In this document: piece after piece, positions 1 to 9,683 of the stretch | How the letters are laid out: each line of letters starts with the position of its first letter | Numbering within the stretch: position 1 is the stretch's first letter | DNA from: an uncultured Bacteroidales bacterium | GTDB lineage: Bacteria; Bacteroidota; Bacteroidia; Bacteroidales; UBA932 | DNA length: 64,000 bases | Direction of reading: 5' to 3' | Assembly (NCBI GenBank): GCA_944326265.1 | Contig: CALVDE010000018.1 | Span: 62,001 to 126,000, forward strand | The notes under the pieces: model-generated | The model's input: the letters and a program-made list of their open reading frames with translations, nothing else | Databases searched by the model: none | What the model was told of the DNA's origin: nothing | Program-made: the position numbers and the translations under genes

Positions 1-1
1 T

Positions 2-1417
2 GCCGACCGCAACGCCGTCATCGCCGTTACCTATACTTACGGCGAGGGGCTTGTGCTTGAGGATCAGATATCCGTGCATCAGGTCTATCAGTACGACTAC
101 AATCTCGAGGCCAAGTTCCTGGATGCCGGAGGATACTTTACCGGCAGGAGCGGCAACGAGCCTGACTGGTGCTTCTACTTGTCCGACCTCGGTATGAACG
201 CTGACGGAGATATGCAGGCCAACGCCACATATTACCGTCTCGACATCTGCGCCGGAGTCGCTCCCGAGGACTACACTGACATCTTCCTGCCCGAGGGAAC
301 CTACAGTCTCAGCGACAACATTATGTCCGGCTCCTTCTTCGGAGTGGTGAATGCTGACGTGACAGAATATACTGAACTGGCAGACCTGGAAGAGGGTACG
401 CTGACAGTGACCAGGAACGGTGAGAACTACGTGTACGAGGCTGTCCTCACGGACGAGAACGGCAAGGTTCACCACGTGCTCTACACCGGCCCCGTGAGCA
501 TGGACCTTTACAGCTATGAGGGATACCAGATTATCAACCAGGACATCACCATGGAGAACATAAAGCTGGCCAGCAATGTAAGCTATACCGGACGCAGCGG
601 TGACGTGATGGCCCTGACATGGTCGCTTGCGGCAACTCCTGAAAGCGGTGACTATCCGTTTACTATTCTTGCCATAGAGATGTACGCGCCTTATGATCAG
701 TACAAATTGATTCCAGGCACCTATAAGATAGGCTCTGACTTCAGCGCCAACACCATGTATCCCGGCTATATCGACGCATCCTCAGGCTATGCTTTCGGTA
801 CCTACGCGCAGTATCTGCCCGGTCCCGGCTATGCGGTACTGGCTCTTATCTCCGACGGTACGCTTGAGGTTGCCGAGGATGCGGACGGCATCTATACCAT
901 CGACATCAATCTGAAGACAGCCGAGGGCTTCACCATCTCCGGCCGGTATGTGGGCGAGATAGAGATACCCAACATTCCCGGCAGCGGCTTCTCTACCCTT
1001 ACCGGTGACTATTATGTGGACCTTTCCGAAGCTACCGAGTTCACGACGTTCAACGGTGACGGCATGTTCTCTATCCAGCTTACAGGACCCTTCGAGAGCG
1101 ATCCTGAGTCACTTCTCACACAGGGTACGGGCGACTATGTCAACATCGAGATAAAGGCAGACGTGGACTATAATTCCGAGACTGAGTTCGGTGCGGAGAA
1201 CTGCCTGCCGGCCGCCTCGTACTGTGTGATCAGATACCGCAGTCCGAGGCCGGTGCCGGTGCTCTTACGCAGATTGACCGGGTTGCGCACGGTGATGCCG
1301 CTGTTGTCCACGGTTATCGTCACTTTCATGGGACATCTGTCGGAGATGGTGTTGTGCTTGGTCACGTTCTCCAGCAGTATCTGCATGGTGAACGGGATGA
1401 TGTACCGCGTGCCCTGA
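2..1417 (+). CDS. Secreted-type repeat protein, 5' partial, 3' end probably disrupted
   Basis: The frame is open from base 2, so the N-terminus lies upstream of the window. About 400 residues look like real protein: three copies of a Tyr/Asp/Gly-rich module of roughly 130 residues. Each has an LP-x-x-[ST]-Y type motif near its end (LPEGTYSLS near 290, LIPGTYKIG near 707, LPAASYCV at 1205-1228). Acidic Tyr-rich repeats like these are common in Bacteroidales surface lipoproteins, but I do not recognise a named family and assign no function. From about 1230 the frame runs antisense to the histidine kinase gene and its composition changes to Arg/Val/Leu-rich residues unlike the module. The native C-terminus is therefore probably missing, and the stop at 1417 may be fortuitous. 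Confidence 0.55.
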   Translation, partial: ADRNAVIAVTYTYGEGLVLEDQISVHQVYQYDYNLEAKFLDAGGYFTGRSGNEPDWCFYLSDLGMNADGDMQANATYYRLDICAGVAPEDYTDIFLPEGTYSLSDNIMSGSFFGVVNADVTEYTELADLEEGTLTVTRNGENYVYEAVLTDENGKVHHVLYTGPVSMDLYSYEGYQIINQDITMENIKLASNVSYTGRSGDVMALTWSLAATPESGDYPFTILAIEMYAPYDQYKLIPGTYKIGSDFSANTMYPGYIDASSGYAFGTYAQYLPGPGYAVLALISDGTLEVAEDADGIYTIDINLKTAEGFTISGRYVGEIEIPNIPGSGFSTLTGDYYVDLSEATEFTTFNGDGMFSIQLTGPFESDPESLLTQGTGDYVNIEIKADVDYNSETEFGAENCLPAASYCVIRYRSPRPVPVLLRRLTGLRTVMPLLSTVIVTFMGHLSEMVLCLVTFSSSICMVNGMMYRVP

Positions 1418-2160
1418 AGGCTGTCGTTGATGTCCACTTCCAGGAAATTGTTGTATTTCAGGGTGAGGATGTGGATGTAGGATTCCAGGAAGGACATCTC
1501 CTCCGAGACGGTCACGCGGGTGCGGTGGTGGGTGCTGAGCACGTATCGGTAGATGTCGGAGAGGGCCTCGGTGAAGCGGGAGGCTCTTTCCTTGTCAGTC
1601 TCGATGATGTCCAGGAGTATGTTGAGCGAGTTGAACAGGAAATGGGGGTTGACCTGAGCCCTGAAAGCGTCGTACTGGTACTGCAGGGCCTCCAGCTTGA
1701 ACTGCTCTGCTTTCCTGACGGCTGCCTTGGCGGAAAGCATGTAGTACTGGATCTCGATGACCAGTATCGTTATCATCCAGATGGCCAGGGTGCTGCCGTA
1801 GTGTATCTCCACTGATGCCTCTTCTCCGAACGCGGTGCTCAGTCCCAGCCAGGTGAGCAGGTACAGGCCGGCCGTTACGGCTGCTGTCAGGACTATGTCG
1901 GCCAGCAGCTTGAGCATGAAATGCCTGGACAGCAGTCCTCTGTCCGTTACGAAGAATATCACTGCCGTGCAGGCGGAGGTCATCAGGATTATGGGTACGA
2001 TGTTGATCAGGTGGTTGATGAGCTCATGCCGGAGATTGTCGTAGATGCGGAGCTGCCCGTAGGTTATCAGGTGCACGCACAGCTCTATGAACACCGAGTA
2101 GGCGAGTATGGCGGCTGCGGTGCGCCACGGCCTGAGGTATGAGTCCCGTTTCTGTTTCAT
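1168..2160 (-). CDS. LytS-like membrane sensor histidine kinase, C-terminus probably truncated
   Basis: Sensor kinase of the LytS/YehU type (His_kinase family, PF06580) that would phosphorylate a LytTR-class response regulator. I chose the ATG at 2160, giving 330 aa; an in-frame extension upstream has no promoter of its own. Residues 1-150 hold about four hydrophobic segments. A short coiled stretch then leads to the H-box NPHFLFNSLN, the N-box (LLENVTKHN) and the G-box (GTGLGL). After GLGL only about 20 residues remain, with no final hydrophobic strand such as VxLPL that usually closes this ATPase domain. The end overlaps the convergent repeat-protein frame. No response regulator gene is adjacent, although these kinases usually have one, which again suggests a rearrangement here. 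Kinase assignment is firm; integrity is doubtful. Confidence 0.8.
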   Translation of the reverse strand: MKQKRDSYLRPWRTAAAILAYSVFIELCVHLITYGQLRIYDNLRHELINHLINIVPIILMTSACTAVIFFVTDRGLLSRHFMLKLLADIVLTAAVTAGLYLLTWLGLSTAFGEEASVEIHYGSTLAIWMITILVIEIQYYMLSAKAAVRKAEQFKLEALQYQYDAFRAQVNPHFLFNSLNILLDIIETDKERASRFTEALSDIYRYVLSTHHRTRVTVSEEMSFLESYIHILTLKYNNFLEVDINDSLQGTRYIIPFTMQILLENVTKHNTISDRCPMKVTITVDNSGITVRNPVNLRKSTGTGLGLRYLITQYEAAGRQFSAPNSVSEL

Positions 2161-2164
2161 GGGG

Positions 2165-2172
2165 CAAAGATA
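2165..2172 (-). promoter_or_regulatory. TAnnTTTG -7 element for the histidine kinase
   Basis: TATCTTTG read on the minus strand matches the Bacteroidota -7 consensus. Only four bases (CCCC) separate it from the ATG at 2160, so transcription would start at or next to the start codon. No clear -33 TTG was seen at the expected distance. Confidence 0.4.
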
Positions 2173-2216
2173 GTCAAGTTCTCCGGATTTGAAGATAGCC
2201 GTTTGTGATGAAAAAA

Positions 2217-2249
2217 ATTGGGCTACATCCCAAAAAAGAATTAATTTTG
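2217..2249 (+). promoter_or_regulatory. Bacteroidota-type promoter for the threonine dehydrogenase gene
   Basis: A -33 type ATTG (2217-2220) lies 21 bp before TAATTTTG (2242-2249), which matches the TAnnTTTG -7 consensus. The leader to the ATG at 2282 would be about 25 nt. Confidence 0.5.
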
Positions 2250-2281
2250 CTGTTTGGAATTTGTTAATAAAGTTTTGTAAC

Positions 2282-3235
2282 ATGAAACGCATATTAGTAA
2301 TCGGCGCCGGCGGACAGATCGGAACTGAGCTGGTGCCCCATCTCCAGAAACATTACGGACATGACAATGTGATCGGCGCGGACCTCAAGGACGAGGCCGT
2401 GGCCAAGATCGGCTCATACGCCAGGGCCATCAAGCTGGACGCACTCGATTTCAATGCTTTCGGCCAGGCTGTCAAGGACAACAAGATAGATGCCATCTTC
2501 AATCTCGTGGCCCTTCTCTCCGCCACCGGCGAGAAGAATCCCGAGCTCGCATGGAAGATCAACATGGGTGCCCTGGTCAACTCCCTGACCCTCGCCAAGG
2601 AGTTCAAGACCGCAGTGTTCACCCCGAGCTCCATCGGAGCCTTCGGTGTGAGCACCCCTCACGACAAGACTCCTCAGGACACCGTCATGAGGCCTGACAC
2701 CATCTACGGCGTATGCAAGGTTACAGGAGAGCTTCTCTCCGACTACTATTTCCACCGTTTCGGCGTGGATGCCAGAAGCGTGCGCTTCCCCGGCATCATC
2801 TCCAACGGCTGCCTGCCCGGCGGCGGTACCACAGACTATGCCGTCGAGGTGTTCTACGAGATCCTCAAGACAGGCCACTACACCTGCCCCATTCCCGAGG
2901 ATTCCTACATGGACATGCTCTACATGCCTGACGCACTGAATGCCGTGACCCAGCTGATGGAGGCCGACCCCTCTAAGCTGAAACACCGCAACAGCTTCAA
3001 CATCACCTGCATGAGCTTCTGCCCCCGCGAGCTGTTCGCCAAGATCAAGGAGCGCATCCCCTCCGCTACATTCGACTACAACGTAGATCCCGTGAAGGCC
3101 GCCATCGCCGACTCATGGCCCAACATGATGGACGACAGCTGCGCCCGCGAGGAGTGGGGATGGAATCCTCAGTGGCATCTCGACGCCATGGTGGACGACA
3201 TGCTCAGGGCCATTGGAGCCAAGCTCGGAAAATAA
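2282..3235 (+). CDS. L-threonine 3-dehydrogenase, short-chain epimerase type
   Basis: NAD-dependent epimerase/dehydratase-fold enzyme that oxidises L-threonine to 2-amino-3-ketobutyrate in the cytoplasm. At 317 aa it is the usual length for the short-chain (SDR) threonine dehydrogenases, which are unrelated to the zinc MDR enzyme. The N-terminal Rossmann motif is GAGGQIG (residues 7-13). The catalytic pair is in YGVCK, preceded by TPSSIGAFG, and PGGGTTDYAVE and LYMPDALNA are typical of this subgroup. The ATG at 2282 was chosen because the Rossmann motif follows directly; an in-frame upstream extension overlaps the promoter. The next gene starts 17 bp downstream in the same direction. An adjacent kbl gene is not present. 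Other NAD-dependent epimerases are possible but fit less well. Confidence 0.85.
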   Translation: MKRILVIGAGGQIGTELVPHLQKHYGHDNVIGADLKDEAVAKIGSYARAIKLDALDFNAFGQAVKDNKIDAIFNLVALLSATGEKNPELAWKINMGALVNSLTLAKEFKTAVFTPSSIGAFGVSTPHDKTPQDTVMRPDTIYGVCKVTGELLSDYYFHRFGVDARSVRFPGIISNGCLPGGGTTDYAVEVFYEILKTGHYTCPIPEDSYMDMLYMPDALNAVTQLMEADPSKLKHRNSFNITCMSFCPRELFAKIKERIPSATFDYNVDPVKAAIADSWPNMMDDSCAREEWGWNPQWHLDAMVDDMLRAIGAKLGK

Positions 3236-3252
3236 CCCACAGATACAGGCCT

Positions 3253-3894
3253 ATGAAACGACATGTATCGAGCATAGCATTGACGGCGGTATTCCTGATG
3301 CTTTTCATCGGGAGTACCGCCGATGTCTCTGCCCGGAGCAGGGACTTCGTCTTCTGGCAGGGCAGCGAGCTCAGGCTTACCTGGGGCGGCATACCCCTGG
3401 ATTACGTGACAATAAACAACAGCATATCCACGCCATTTACCTACGGTTATCCCACTATTGCCGATGAGATGCTGTACTCCAGGTATTACGGCGGTGACGG
3501 CTATCTCTCCGGTGCAGTCGGACTTACCTATACCTACAGGTTCCGGAAGTGGTTCGAGCTCTCGGGCGTGCTGACCTATTCGGGCTACTACAGGAACTTC
3601 TACGACAAGTACACCGACAAGCTGGCTTTCCTGGGCAGCGACAACCAGATATCGGTAATGCCTTACGTCCGCTTCGTGTGGGTGCATACCAATCTCGTCC
3701 GGATGTACTCCGGTCTGGGTCTGGGAGTGTCGTTCGTGACCCAGTCGTGGAACGACGCTACCGAACTGACCGTCCTGCCGGCTTTCGCACTCACTCCCAT
3801 CGGTATCACGGTGGGTACCTGGATTTACGGTATCGCCGAGTTCTCGCTGGGCAACACCGGTATGTTCACACTGGGTCTCGGTTATAAGTTTTAA
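3253..3894 (+). CDS. Predicted outer-membrane beta-barrel protein, unknown function
   Basis: 213 aa from the ATG at 3253, which is followed by a good signal peptide (MKRHVSS, a hydrophobic core, then ADVSA just before the predicted cleavage). The mature part is rich in alternating hydrophobic and aromatic residues (YTYRFRKWFELSGVLTYSGYY and similar stretches) and ends in LGLGYKF, a C-terminal aromatic typical of outer-membrane barrels. I do not recognise a named family. It sits 17 bp after the threonine dehydrogenase gene and 12 bp before a lipoprotein gene, so the three may be co-transcribed, although a functional link to threonine metabolism is not obvious. Confidence 0.65.
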   Translation: MKRHVSSIALTAVFLMLFIGSTADVSARSRDFVFWQGSELRLTWGGIPLDYVTINNSISTPFTYGYPTIADEMLYSRYYGGDGYLSGAVGLTYTYRFRKWFELSGVLTYSGYYRNFYDKYTDKLAFLGSDNQISVMPYVRFVWVHTNLVRMYSGLGLGVSFVTQSWNDATELTVLPAFALTPIGITVGTWIYGIAEFSLGNTGMFTLGLGYKF

Positions 3895-3906
3895 ATACTC
3901 GACATC

Positions 3907-4752
3907 ATGAAGAAAGCAAGAATATTGATGATTGCCGCAGCTGTCCTGGCCTTAGTGTCAGGCTGCAAGGTGGACGATTCGGAAAAGGACAATGTCAACG
4001 TCGTCGCCGAGGGCTACCATATCTATATGCGGACGGCGGGCCATGTGCTTACACCTGTGCTGAGGACTCTTGATGTGGCCAGGAAAGTGGATATGTATGC
4101 CAAGGCTGATCAGGAAGGACAGTATGCTCTGGAAGACAGGTATTTCCCCAATTACAAAGTGCGTCTTTACGATGACCGCTGCGTACTCTCGGGATATGAA
4201 GGCTCTTCGGAGATTGTCTTCGACGGCAAGTCCATAACCGAGGAGGGCGCGTCGTGGAACTGCAGGGTAGAGGGCGTAAGCGCCGTGGTGCGCTGTACGG
4301 CTTCCGGTCAGTGGGACATCATCGTGGACCTGTCGGGCACGGTGATAGAGAGTCCGTATACTATCGACCGCATCACCATGAGTGCCGGGAGCGTGTATGC
4401 CGAGGACGGATCTGAGATAATGTTCAACGGTGAGTATGTCTACGAGGTGGAGACCGAGGGCGGGTTCACCGAGGCCGTGGTAACGGAGTCCGGCAGTGTC
4501 GTCTCCCGGATCAGCTTCGCGGTCACTGAGCCTACCAAGGCCGTGTTCCGTACAGGATACAGCGGAGACGCCTACCTGTATTCCGTGGACGGTATGACAT
4601 TTCATTTTTATGACGGCGGATTCAACCTGCATCTGGACATGACCGGGCTCATCGAGCGTTCGGAGGACATCGATGTCACACTCTCTCCGGCTGTGTCAGG
4701 TACCGGCATCACTGTCGGATACATGGGTGAGTCCTCATACTGGAGGGACTGA
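3907..4752 (+). CDS. Predicted lipoprotein, unknown function
   Basis: 281 aa beginning with MKKARILMIAAAVLALVSGC, a signal peptide with a lipobox (VSGC, Cys20), so a lipid-anchored envelope protein is predicted. The mature part is beta-rich and acidic with many Tyr and Val residues. I recognise no enzyme motif or named family. It follows the barrel gene by 12 bp, and its stop codon overlaps the ATG of tgt by one base. This suggests transcription with both neighbours. Confidence 0.65.
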   Translation: MKKARILMIAAAVLALVSGCKVDDSEKDNVNVVAEGYHIYMRTAGHVLTPVLRTLDVARKVDMYAKADQEGQYALEDRYFPNYKVRLYDDRCVLSGYEGSSEIVFDGKSITEEGASWNCRVEGVSAVVRCTASGQWDIIVDLSGTVIESPYTIDRITMSAGSVYAEDGSEIMFNGEYVYEVETEGGFTEAVVTESGSVVSRISFAVTEPTKAVFRTGYSGDAYLYSVDGMTFHFYDGGFNLHLDMTGLIERSEDIDVTLSPAVSGTGITVGYMGESSYWRD

Positions 4753-5882
4753 TGAGATTCACGCTGCTGCGGACGGACAGCCGGACCGAGGCCAGAATGG
4801 GCCGGATCGAGACGGACCACGGGACGATAGAGACTCCGGTCTTCATGCCTGTGGGCACGGTCGGTTCGGTCAAGGGTGTATATCACCGCGACCTGAAAGG
4901 CGACATCGGAGCGCAGATTATTCTGGGCAATACCTATCACCTGTATCTGCGTCCAGGTTTGGAGACCCTGCGCATGGCCGGAGGTCTGCACAGGTTCGCC
5001 GGATGGGACCGCCCGATACTGACCGACAGCGGCGGATTTCAGGTATTCTCCATGGCCGACAGCCGCAAGCTTACGCCCGAGGGCTGCACATTCCGCTCGC
5101 ACATCGACGGCTCGGCCCACATCTTCACCCCTGAGAACAACGTGGATACCCAGCGCATCATCGGGGCCGACATCATCATGGCCCTGGACGAGTGCACTCC
5201 CGGCGACGCCGACCGCAACTATGCCCGCAAGTCCCTGGATCTGACCAAGCAGTGGCTGAAAAGGGGAATCGCCCGTTTTCGGGAGACAGAGCCGCTTTAC
5301 GGTTATTCGCAGGCATTTTTCCCCATTGTGCAGGGCTGTGTCTATCCGGACCTGAGAGTCGAGGCCGCCGAGAACGTGGCCTCGTATGACTGCGAGGGTT
5401 ACGCCATAGGCGGACTGTCCGTGGGAGAGCCTACGGAGGTGATGTATGAGATGATAGAGGCTGTGCATCCAGTCCTGCCAAAGGACAGGCCGCGCTACCT
5501 GATGGGAGTCGGTACTCCGGAGAATCTGCTGGAGGGCATAGCCAGGGGCATCGACATGTTCGACTGCGTGATGCCCACCCGCAACGGCCGCAACGGGATG
5601 CTGTTCACCTGGGAGGGGAGGATGAACATGCGCAACAAGAAGTGGGAGAGGGATTTCTCCCCGATTGATCCTCATGGCACGTCCTTTGTGGACACCGCCT
5701 ACACCAAGGCTTATCTGCGGCATCTGTTCATCGCCGGCGAGATGCTGGCGGCCCAGATTGCCAGCGAGCACAACCTGGCCTTCTACCTCGATGTGGTGAC
5801 GCAGGCCCGCCTTCATATCGAGGCAGGGGATTTCCACGAATGGAAGGAGGCGGCGGTGAGGAAGCTCCAGAACCGATTATAG
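4752..5882 (+). CDS. tgt: Queuine/preQ1 tRNA-ribosyltransferase
   Basis: Exchanges guanine 34 of GUN-anticodon tRNAs for the queuine precursor preQ1. The 376-aa protein has the expected TIM-barrel motifs: base-recognition Asp in LTDSGGFQVFS (Asp92), SHIDGSAHIFTPE, GGLSVGEPT, and the nucleophile Asp271 in MFDCVMPTRNGRNG. The C-terminal region where most bacterial enzymes carry a CxCxxC zinc site reads GTSFVD at residues 309-314, followed by AYTKAYLRHLF. The three zinc cysteines are absent although the surrounding motif is kept; I recall this also in other Bacteroidetes enzymes. The start overlaps the preceding stop by one base. lptF follows after 15 bp. Queuosine synthesis genes were not seen here. 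Confidence 0.93.
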   Translation: MRFTLLRTDSRTEARMGRIETDHGTIETPVFMPVGTVGSVKGVYHRDLKGDIGAQIILGNTYHLYLRPGLETLRMAGGLHRFAGWDRPILTDSGGFQVFSMADSRKLTPEGCTFRSHIDGSAHIFTPENNVDTQRIIGADIIMALDECTPGDADRNYARKSLDLTKQWLKRGIARFRETEPLYGYSQAFFPIVQGCVYPDLRVEAAENVASYDCEGYAIGGLSVGEPTEVMYEMIEAVHPVLPKDRPRYLMGVGTPENLLEGIARGIDMFDCVMPTRNGRNGMLFTWEGRMNMRNKKWERDFSPIDPHGTSFVDTAYTKAYLRHLFIAGEMLAAQIASEHNLAFYLDVVTQARLHIEAGDFHEWKEAAVRKLQNRL

Positions 5883-5897
5883 AACACAGAACCCGAG

Positions 5898-6998
5898 ATG
5901 AATCTAAGCACATTCAGAATAAAGCTCCTGGACAGGTACATCATAAGGAAGTTCATCGGGACTTTCTTCGTGGCCCTGCTGCTCATAATCGTCATAGTCA
6001 TAATCTTCGACATCAGCGAGAAGATTGACGATTTCGTGGACAAGGAGGCTCCCCTGCGGGCAATAGTGCTGGATTACTACGTCAACTTCATCCCGTACTT
6101 CATCAACATGTTCAGTCCGCTGTTCGTGTTCATAACCGTGATATTCTTTACTTCCAAGCTGGCCGGGAACAGCGAGATCATAGCCATGCTCTCCGGCGGC
6201 GTGAGCTTCGGCCGGCTTATGTACCCCTATTTCCTGTCGGCTCTTCTTATCGCATCGATGAGCCTGGCCCTCAACCTGTTCGTCATACCTTCGGCCAATG
6301 AGAAAAGACTGGCCTTCGAGGAGCAGTACATCAAGGGACAGAAATTCTACAACACCAACCGCAACATTCATTACCAGATAGCTCCCGGGCAGTTCGTCTA
6401 CGTGGAGTCTTTCAGTACGTGGAACAACACCGGCTACAAGTTCACTCTGGAGACGATCAAGGACAGCCGTCTGGTCTCCAAGCTCATGGCCGAGAGCGCG
6501 GCGTGGGACAGTACGACCGGCGGCTGGAAGCTCAAGAACTACGCCATCAGGGATTACACGACATCCAGGCAGCAGATAGAGTTCGGCAGGCAGCTGGATA
6601 CGGTGATAAGCCTTACCATTGATGATTTCTACCGTAGGGAGAATACCGTGGAGACCCTTACCTACAATGAACTGAACGACCTGATTGCCATGCAGCGCAT
6701 GAGAGGCGACAGCATGGTCAAGTATTCCCTTATTGAGAAGAATACCCGTTTTGCGGTGCCGTTCTCGGCATTTATCCTGACCCTCATAGGCGTGTCCCTC
6801 TCTTCCAAGAAGAGACGCGGAGGCATAGGACTCAACCTGGGAATAGGCATCGCCCTGAGTTTTTCCTACATTCTCTTCCTGCGTTTCAGCCAGATGTTCG
6901 TCATTACCGATACGCTTCCGCCCTGGCTGGCCCTCTGGCTGCCCAACATCCTGTACGCAGTCATCGCGGCGGTGCTGTACCGCCTGGCTCCTAAATAG
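5898..6998 (+). CDS. lptF: LptF/LptG-family lipopolysaccharide export permease
   Basis: Inner-membrane permease of the YjgP/YjgQ family, which with LptB moves LPS onto the periplasmic bridge. The 366-aa protein has the family layout: three N-terminal membrane segments (roughly residues 18-40, 60-80 and 100-125), a periplasmic beta-jellyroll domain (about 130-260), then three more membrane segments. Family motifs include the start LLDRYIIRKFIGTF and FTSKLAGNSEIIAMLSGGVS between TM2 and TM3. A second member of the family, fused to Fmt, lies beyond alaS at 9684, so the two presumably form the heterodimer. Which one is F and which is G cannot be settled by eye. Confidence 0.87.
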   Translation: MNLSTFRIKLLDRYIIRKFIGTFFVALLLIIVIVIIFDISEKIDDFVDKEAPLRAIVLDYYVNFIPYFINMFSPLFVFITVIFFTSKLAGNSEIIAMLSGGVSFGRLMYPYFLSALLIASMSLALNLFVIPSANEKRLAFEEQYIKGQKFYNTNRNIHYQIAPGQFVYVESFSTWNNTGYKFTLETIKDSRLVSKLMAESAAWDSTTGGWKLKNYAIRDYTTSRQQIEFGRQLDTVISLTIDDFYRRENTVETLTYNELNDLIAMQRMRGDSMVKYSLIEKNTRFAVPFSAFILTLIGVSLSSKKRRGGIGLNLGIGIALSFSYILFLRFSQMFVITDTLPPWLALWLPNILYAVIAAVLYRLAPK

Positions 6999-7002
6999 TC
7001 AT

Positions 7003-7010
7003 TATATTTG
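7003..7010 (+). promoter_or_regulatory. TAnnTTTG -7 element for alaS
   Basis: TATATTTG lies in the short gap after lptF, 24 bp before the alaS ATG at 7035. No convincing -33 TTG was found in the end of lptF. It supports the ATG at 7035 over the upstream in-frame TTG, which lies inside the element. Confidence 0.45.
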
Positions 7011-7034
7011 CAATTCTCAAACGATCAGTTCGAT

Positions 7035-9662
7035 ATGACATCAAAAGAGATAAGAAAACAGTTTCTGGACTTTTTCGCTTCAAAAGGCCATAGAATCGTT
7101 CCCTCTGCCCCGATGGTGGTCAAGGGAGACCCGACACTCATGTTCACCAACGCCGGTATGAACCAGTTCAAGGACTGGTTCCTCGGCAACACACCCATAC
7201 TCTACCCGAGGGTGGCTGACAGCCAGAAGTGCCTCAGGGTTAGCGGCAAGCACAACGACCTTGAGGAGGTCGGCCACGACTCCTACCATCACACCATGTT
7301 CGAGATGCTGGGCAACTGGAGCTTCGGCGACTACTTCAAGAAGGAGGCCATAGCCTGGGCCTGGGAGCTGCTGACACAGGTCTACAAGCTCGACCCGGAG
7401 CGGCTCTATGCCACAGTCTGCGAGGGCAGTCCCGAGGACGGACTGGGTCCGGACCAGGAGGCCCTGGACATCTGGAAGCAGTATCTGCCGGAGGACAGGA
7501 TCCTCTACGGCAGCAAGAAGGACAATTTCTGGGAGATGGGCGACACCGGTCCCTGCGGCCCCTGCAGCGAGATACACATCGACCTGCGCGACGAGGCCGA
7601 CCGCAAGGCCGTGCCGGGCCGGGACCTGGTCAACCAGAGCGACCCCCTGGTAATCGAGATATGGAACCTCGTGTTCATCCAGTACAACCGCAAGGCTGAC
7701 GGTACCCTTGAGCAGCTGCCCCTGCATCATGTGGACACCGGCATGGGCTTCGAGCGTCTGGTGATGGCCGTCAACGGCAACAAGAGCAACTACGACGGGG
7801 ATATGTTCCAGGACATAATCGCCAGGATAGGCGAGCTTTCGGGGCATAAGTACGGAGCTGAGTCGGAGGACGTGGATGTCGCCATGAGAGTAGTCGCTGA
7901 CCACATCAGGGCCATCTCTTTCTCGATAGCCGACGGTCAGCTGCCCTCCAACGTCAAGGCCGGTTACGTCATCCGCCGCATCCTGCGCCGTGCAGTGCGC
8001 TACGGCTACACCTTTCTGGGCTTCAACGAGCCTTTCCTGTGCCGTCTCGTTCCGGTGCTGGTCGATGTCATGGGCGAGGCTTATCCCGAGCTGGCCAGGC
8101 AGCAGACTCTTATCGAGAACGTTATCCGGGAGGAAGAGGACGCCTTCCTGCGTACTCTCGCCAAGGGTATCGGCCTGATCAACACTATCATGGAGCGCAA
8201 TGCTGATACGAAGCGCATCTCAGGCAAGGATGCCTTCACCCTCTACGACACCTACGGTTTCCCGATCGACCTGAGCGAGCTGATAGCCCGCGAGCACGGA
8301 TACAGCATCGACCTGAAGGAGTTCGAGGTGGAGCTGGGCAAGCAGAAGGCCAGGGCCCGCAACGCCGCAGCCGTGGAGGCCGGGGACTGGGTGGTGCTCA
8401 CCGATACCGACGAACATTCCTTCGTGGGCTACGATCTGCTGGAGACCGATGTGCAGATAGTCAAGTACCGCACTGTCAAGACCAAGGGCAGGGAAGTCTT
8501 CCAGCTCGTCTTCGACCGCACTCCCTTCTATGCCGAGAGCGGCGGACAGGTCGGGGACTGCGGATACATCGTATCTTCTTCCGGCGAGAAGATCAGCATC
8601 GTCAATACTATAAAGGAAAATAACCTCAGCATCCACATCGCTGACCGCATCCCCTCGGAGCCCGAGGCCGGTTTCCATGCAGTCGTGGACGGCCAGAAAC
8701 GTCAGGAGACGGCCAACAACCACTCGGCCACCCACCTCCTGCACCAGGCACTGCGCTCCGTGCTCGGTACCCATATCGAGCAGAAAGGCTCCTATGTCTG
8801 CCCCGCCTATTTCCGCTTCGACTTCTCCCACTATGAGAAGGTCTCCCCGGAGAAGCTGCGCGAGGTCGAGAGGATGGTCAACCGTCTGATCCGTTCCGAC
8901 TTCCCCCGCCAGGAGTACCGCGACATCCCCATCGCCGAGGCCAAGGCCATGGGTGCGATGGCACTATTCGGAGAGAAGTACGGGGACAAGGTCCGCGCCA
9001 TCCGCTTCGGAGATTCGATAGAGCTTTGCGGAGGTACCCATACCGACTCGACGGGCCGTATCGGTATGCTGAAGATAGTCTCCGAGTCGGCTGTCGCCGC
9101 CGGAGTGCGCCGCATCCAGGCCGTGACCGGCAGCTATGTCGAGGACATGTTCGACGTAATTGAGGATCAGATAGCGGCTGTGCGCTCTTTCTTCGAGAAT
9201 ACTCCGGACGTGATAACCGCCATAAAGAAACTCGTGGCCGAGAACGACTCCTTCCGTCATTCCCTCGAGGAGGTGGCCCGCGAGAGAGCCGCCGCCCTCA
9301 AGAAGACTCTGGCCGAGAAGAGCGAGACTACGCCTTCCGGAATACGTCTGTTCTCCCTGACCGGAGTGTATTCACCCGATATCATAAAGGATGTGGCTTT
9401 CGAGCTGCGCAAGGAGAATACCCGTGCCGCAATGGTGGCCGCCATCATGACCCCTGACCGCAAGCCCTCGCTGCTGATGATGTACACCGACGACTTGGTG
9501 GCCGCCGGGGCTCATGCCGGCAAGGATGTGAAAGCCGCAGCGGCCCACATCAAGGGCGGCGGAGGAGGACAGCCTTTCCTGGCTACTGCCGGAGGCAAGG
9601 ACCCGGACGGCCTGATGGCTGCGCTGACTGCAATGATCGAATCCGTCAACAAGATAGGTTAA
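7035..9662 (+). CDS. alaS: Alanine--tRNA ligase
   Basis: Charges tRNA-Ala with alanine. 875 aa from the ATG at 7035, the normal full length. Class II catalytic core at residues 1-250 (starting [19 protein letters not shown], with [13 protein letters not shown] and [13 protein letters not shown]). The editing domain carries the zinc motif HSATHLLH and the matching [10 protein letters not shown]. The C-terminal DHHA1 domain ends with [14 protein letters not shown]. All expected elements are intact. It is flanked by the two lptF/G-family genes, an arrangement that looks like a housekeeping cluster with no pathway link. Confidence 0.97.
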   Translation: MTSKEIRKQFLDFFASKGHRIVPSAPMVVKGDPTLMFTNAGMNQFKDWFLGNTPILYPRVADSQKCLRVSGKHNDLEEVGHDSYHHTMFEMLGNWSFGDYFKKEAIAWAWELLTQVYKLDPERLYATVCEGSPEDGLGPDQEALDIWKQYLPEDRILYGSKKDNFWEMGDTGPCGPCSEIHIDLRDEADRKAVPGRDLVNQSDPLVIEIWNLVFIQYNRKADGTLEQLPLHHVDTGMGFERLVMAVNGNKSNYDGDMFQDIIARIGELSGHKYGAESEDVDVAMRVVADHIRAISFSIADGQLPSNVKAGYVIRRILRRAVRYGYTFLGFNEPFLCRLVPVLVDVMGEAYPELARQQTLIENVIREEEDAFLRTLAKGIGLINTIMERNADTKRISGKDAFTLYDTYGFPIDLSELIAREHGYSIDLKEFEVELGKQKARARNAAAVEAGDWVVLTDTDEHSFVGYDLLETDVQIVKYRTVKTKGREVFQLVFDRTPFYAESGGQVGDCGYIVSSSGEKISIVNTIKENNLSIHIADRIPSEPEAGFHAVVDGQKRQETANNHSATHLLHQALRSVLGTHIEQKGSYVCPAYFRFDFSHYEKVSPEKLREVERMVNRLIRSDFPRQEYRDIPIAEAKAMGAMALFGEKYGDKVRAIRFGDSIELCGGTHTDSTGRIGMLKIVSESAVAAGVRRIQAVTGSYVEDMFDVIEDQIAAVRSFFENTPDVITAIKKLVAENDSFRHSLEEVARERAAALKKTLAEKSETTPSGIRLFSLTGVYSPDIIKDVAFELRKENTRAAMVAAIMTPDRKPSLLMMYTDDLVAAGAHAGKDVKAAAAHIKGGGGGQPFLATAGGKDPDGLMAALTAMIESVNKIG

Positions 9663-9683
9663 CAGATATACGGACTCTGCTCA

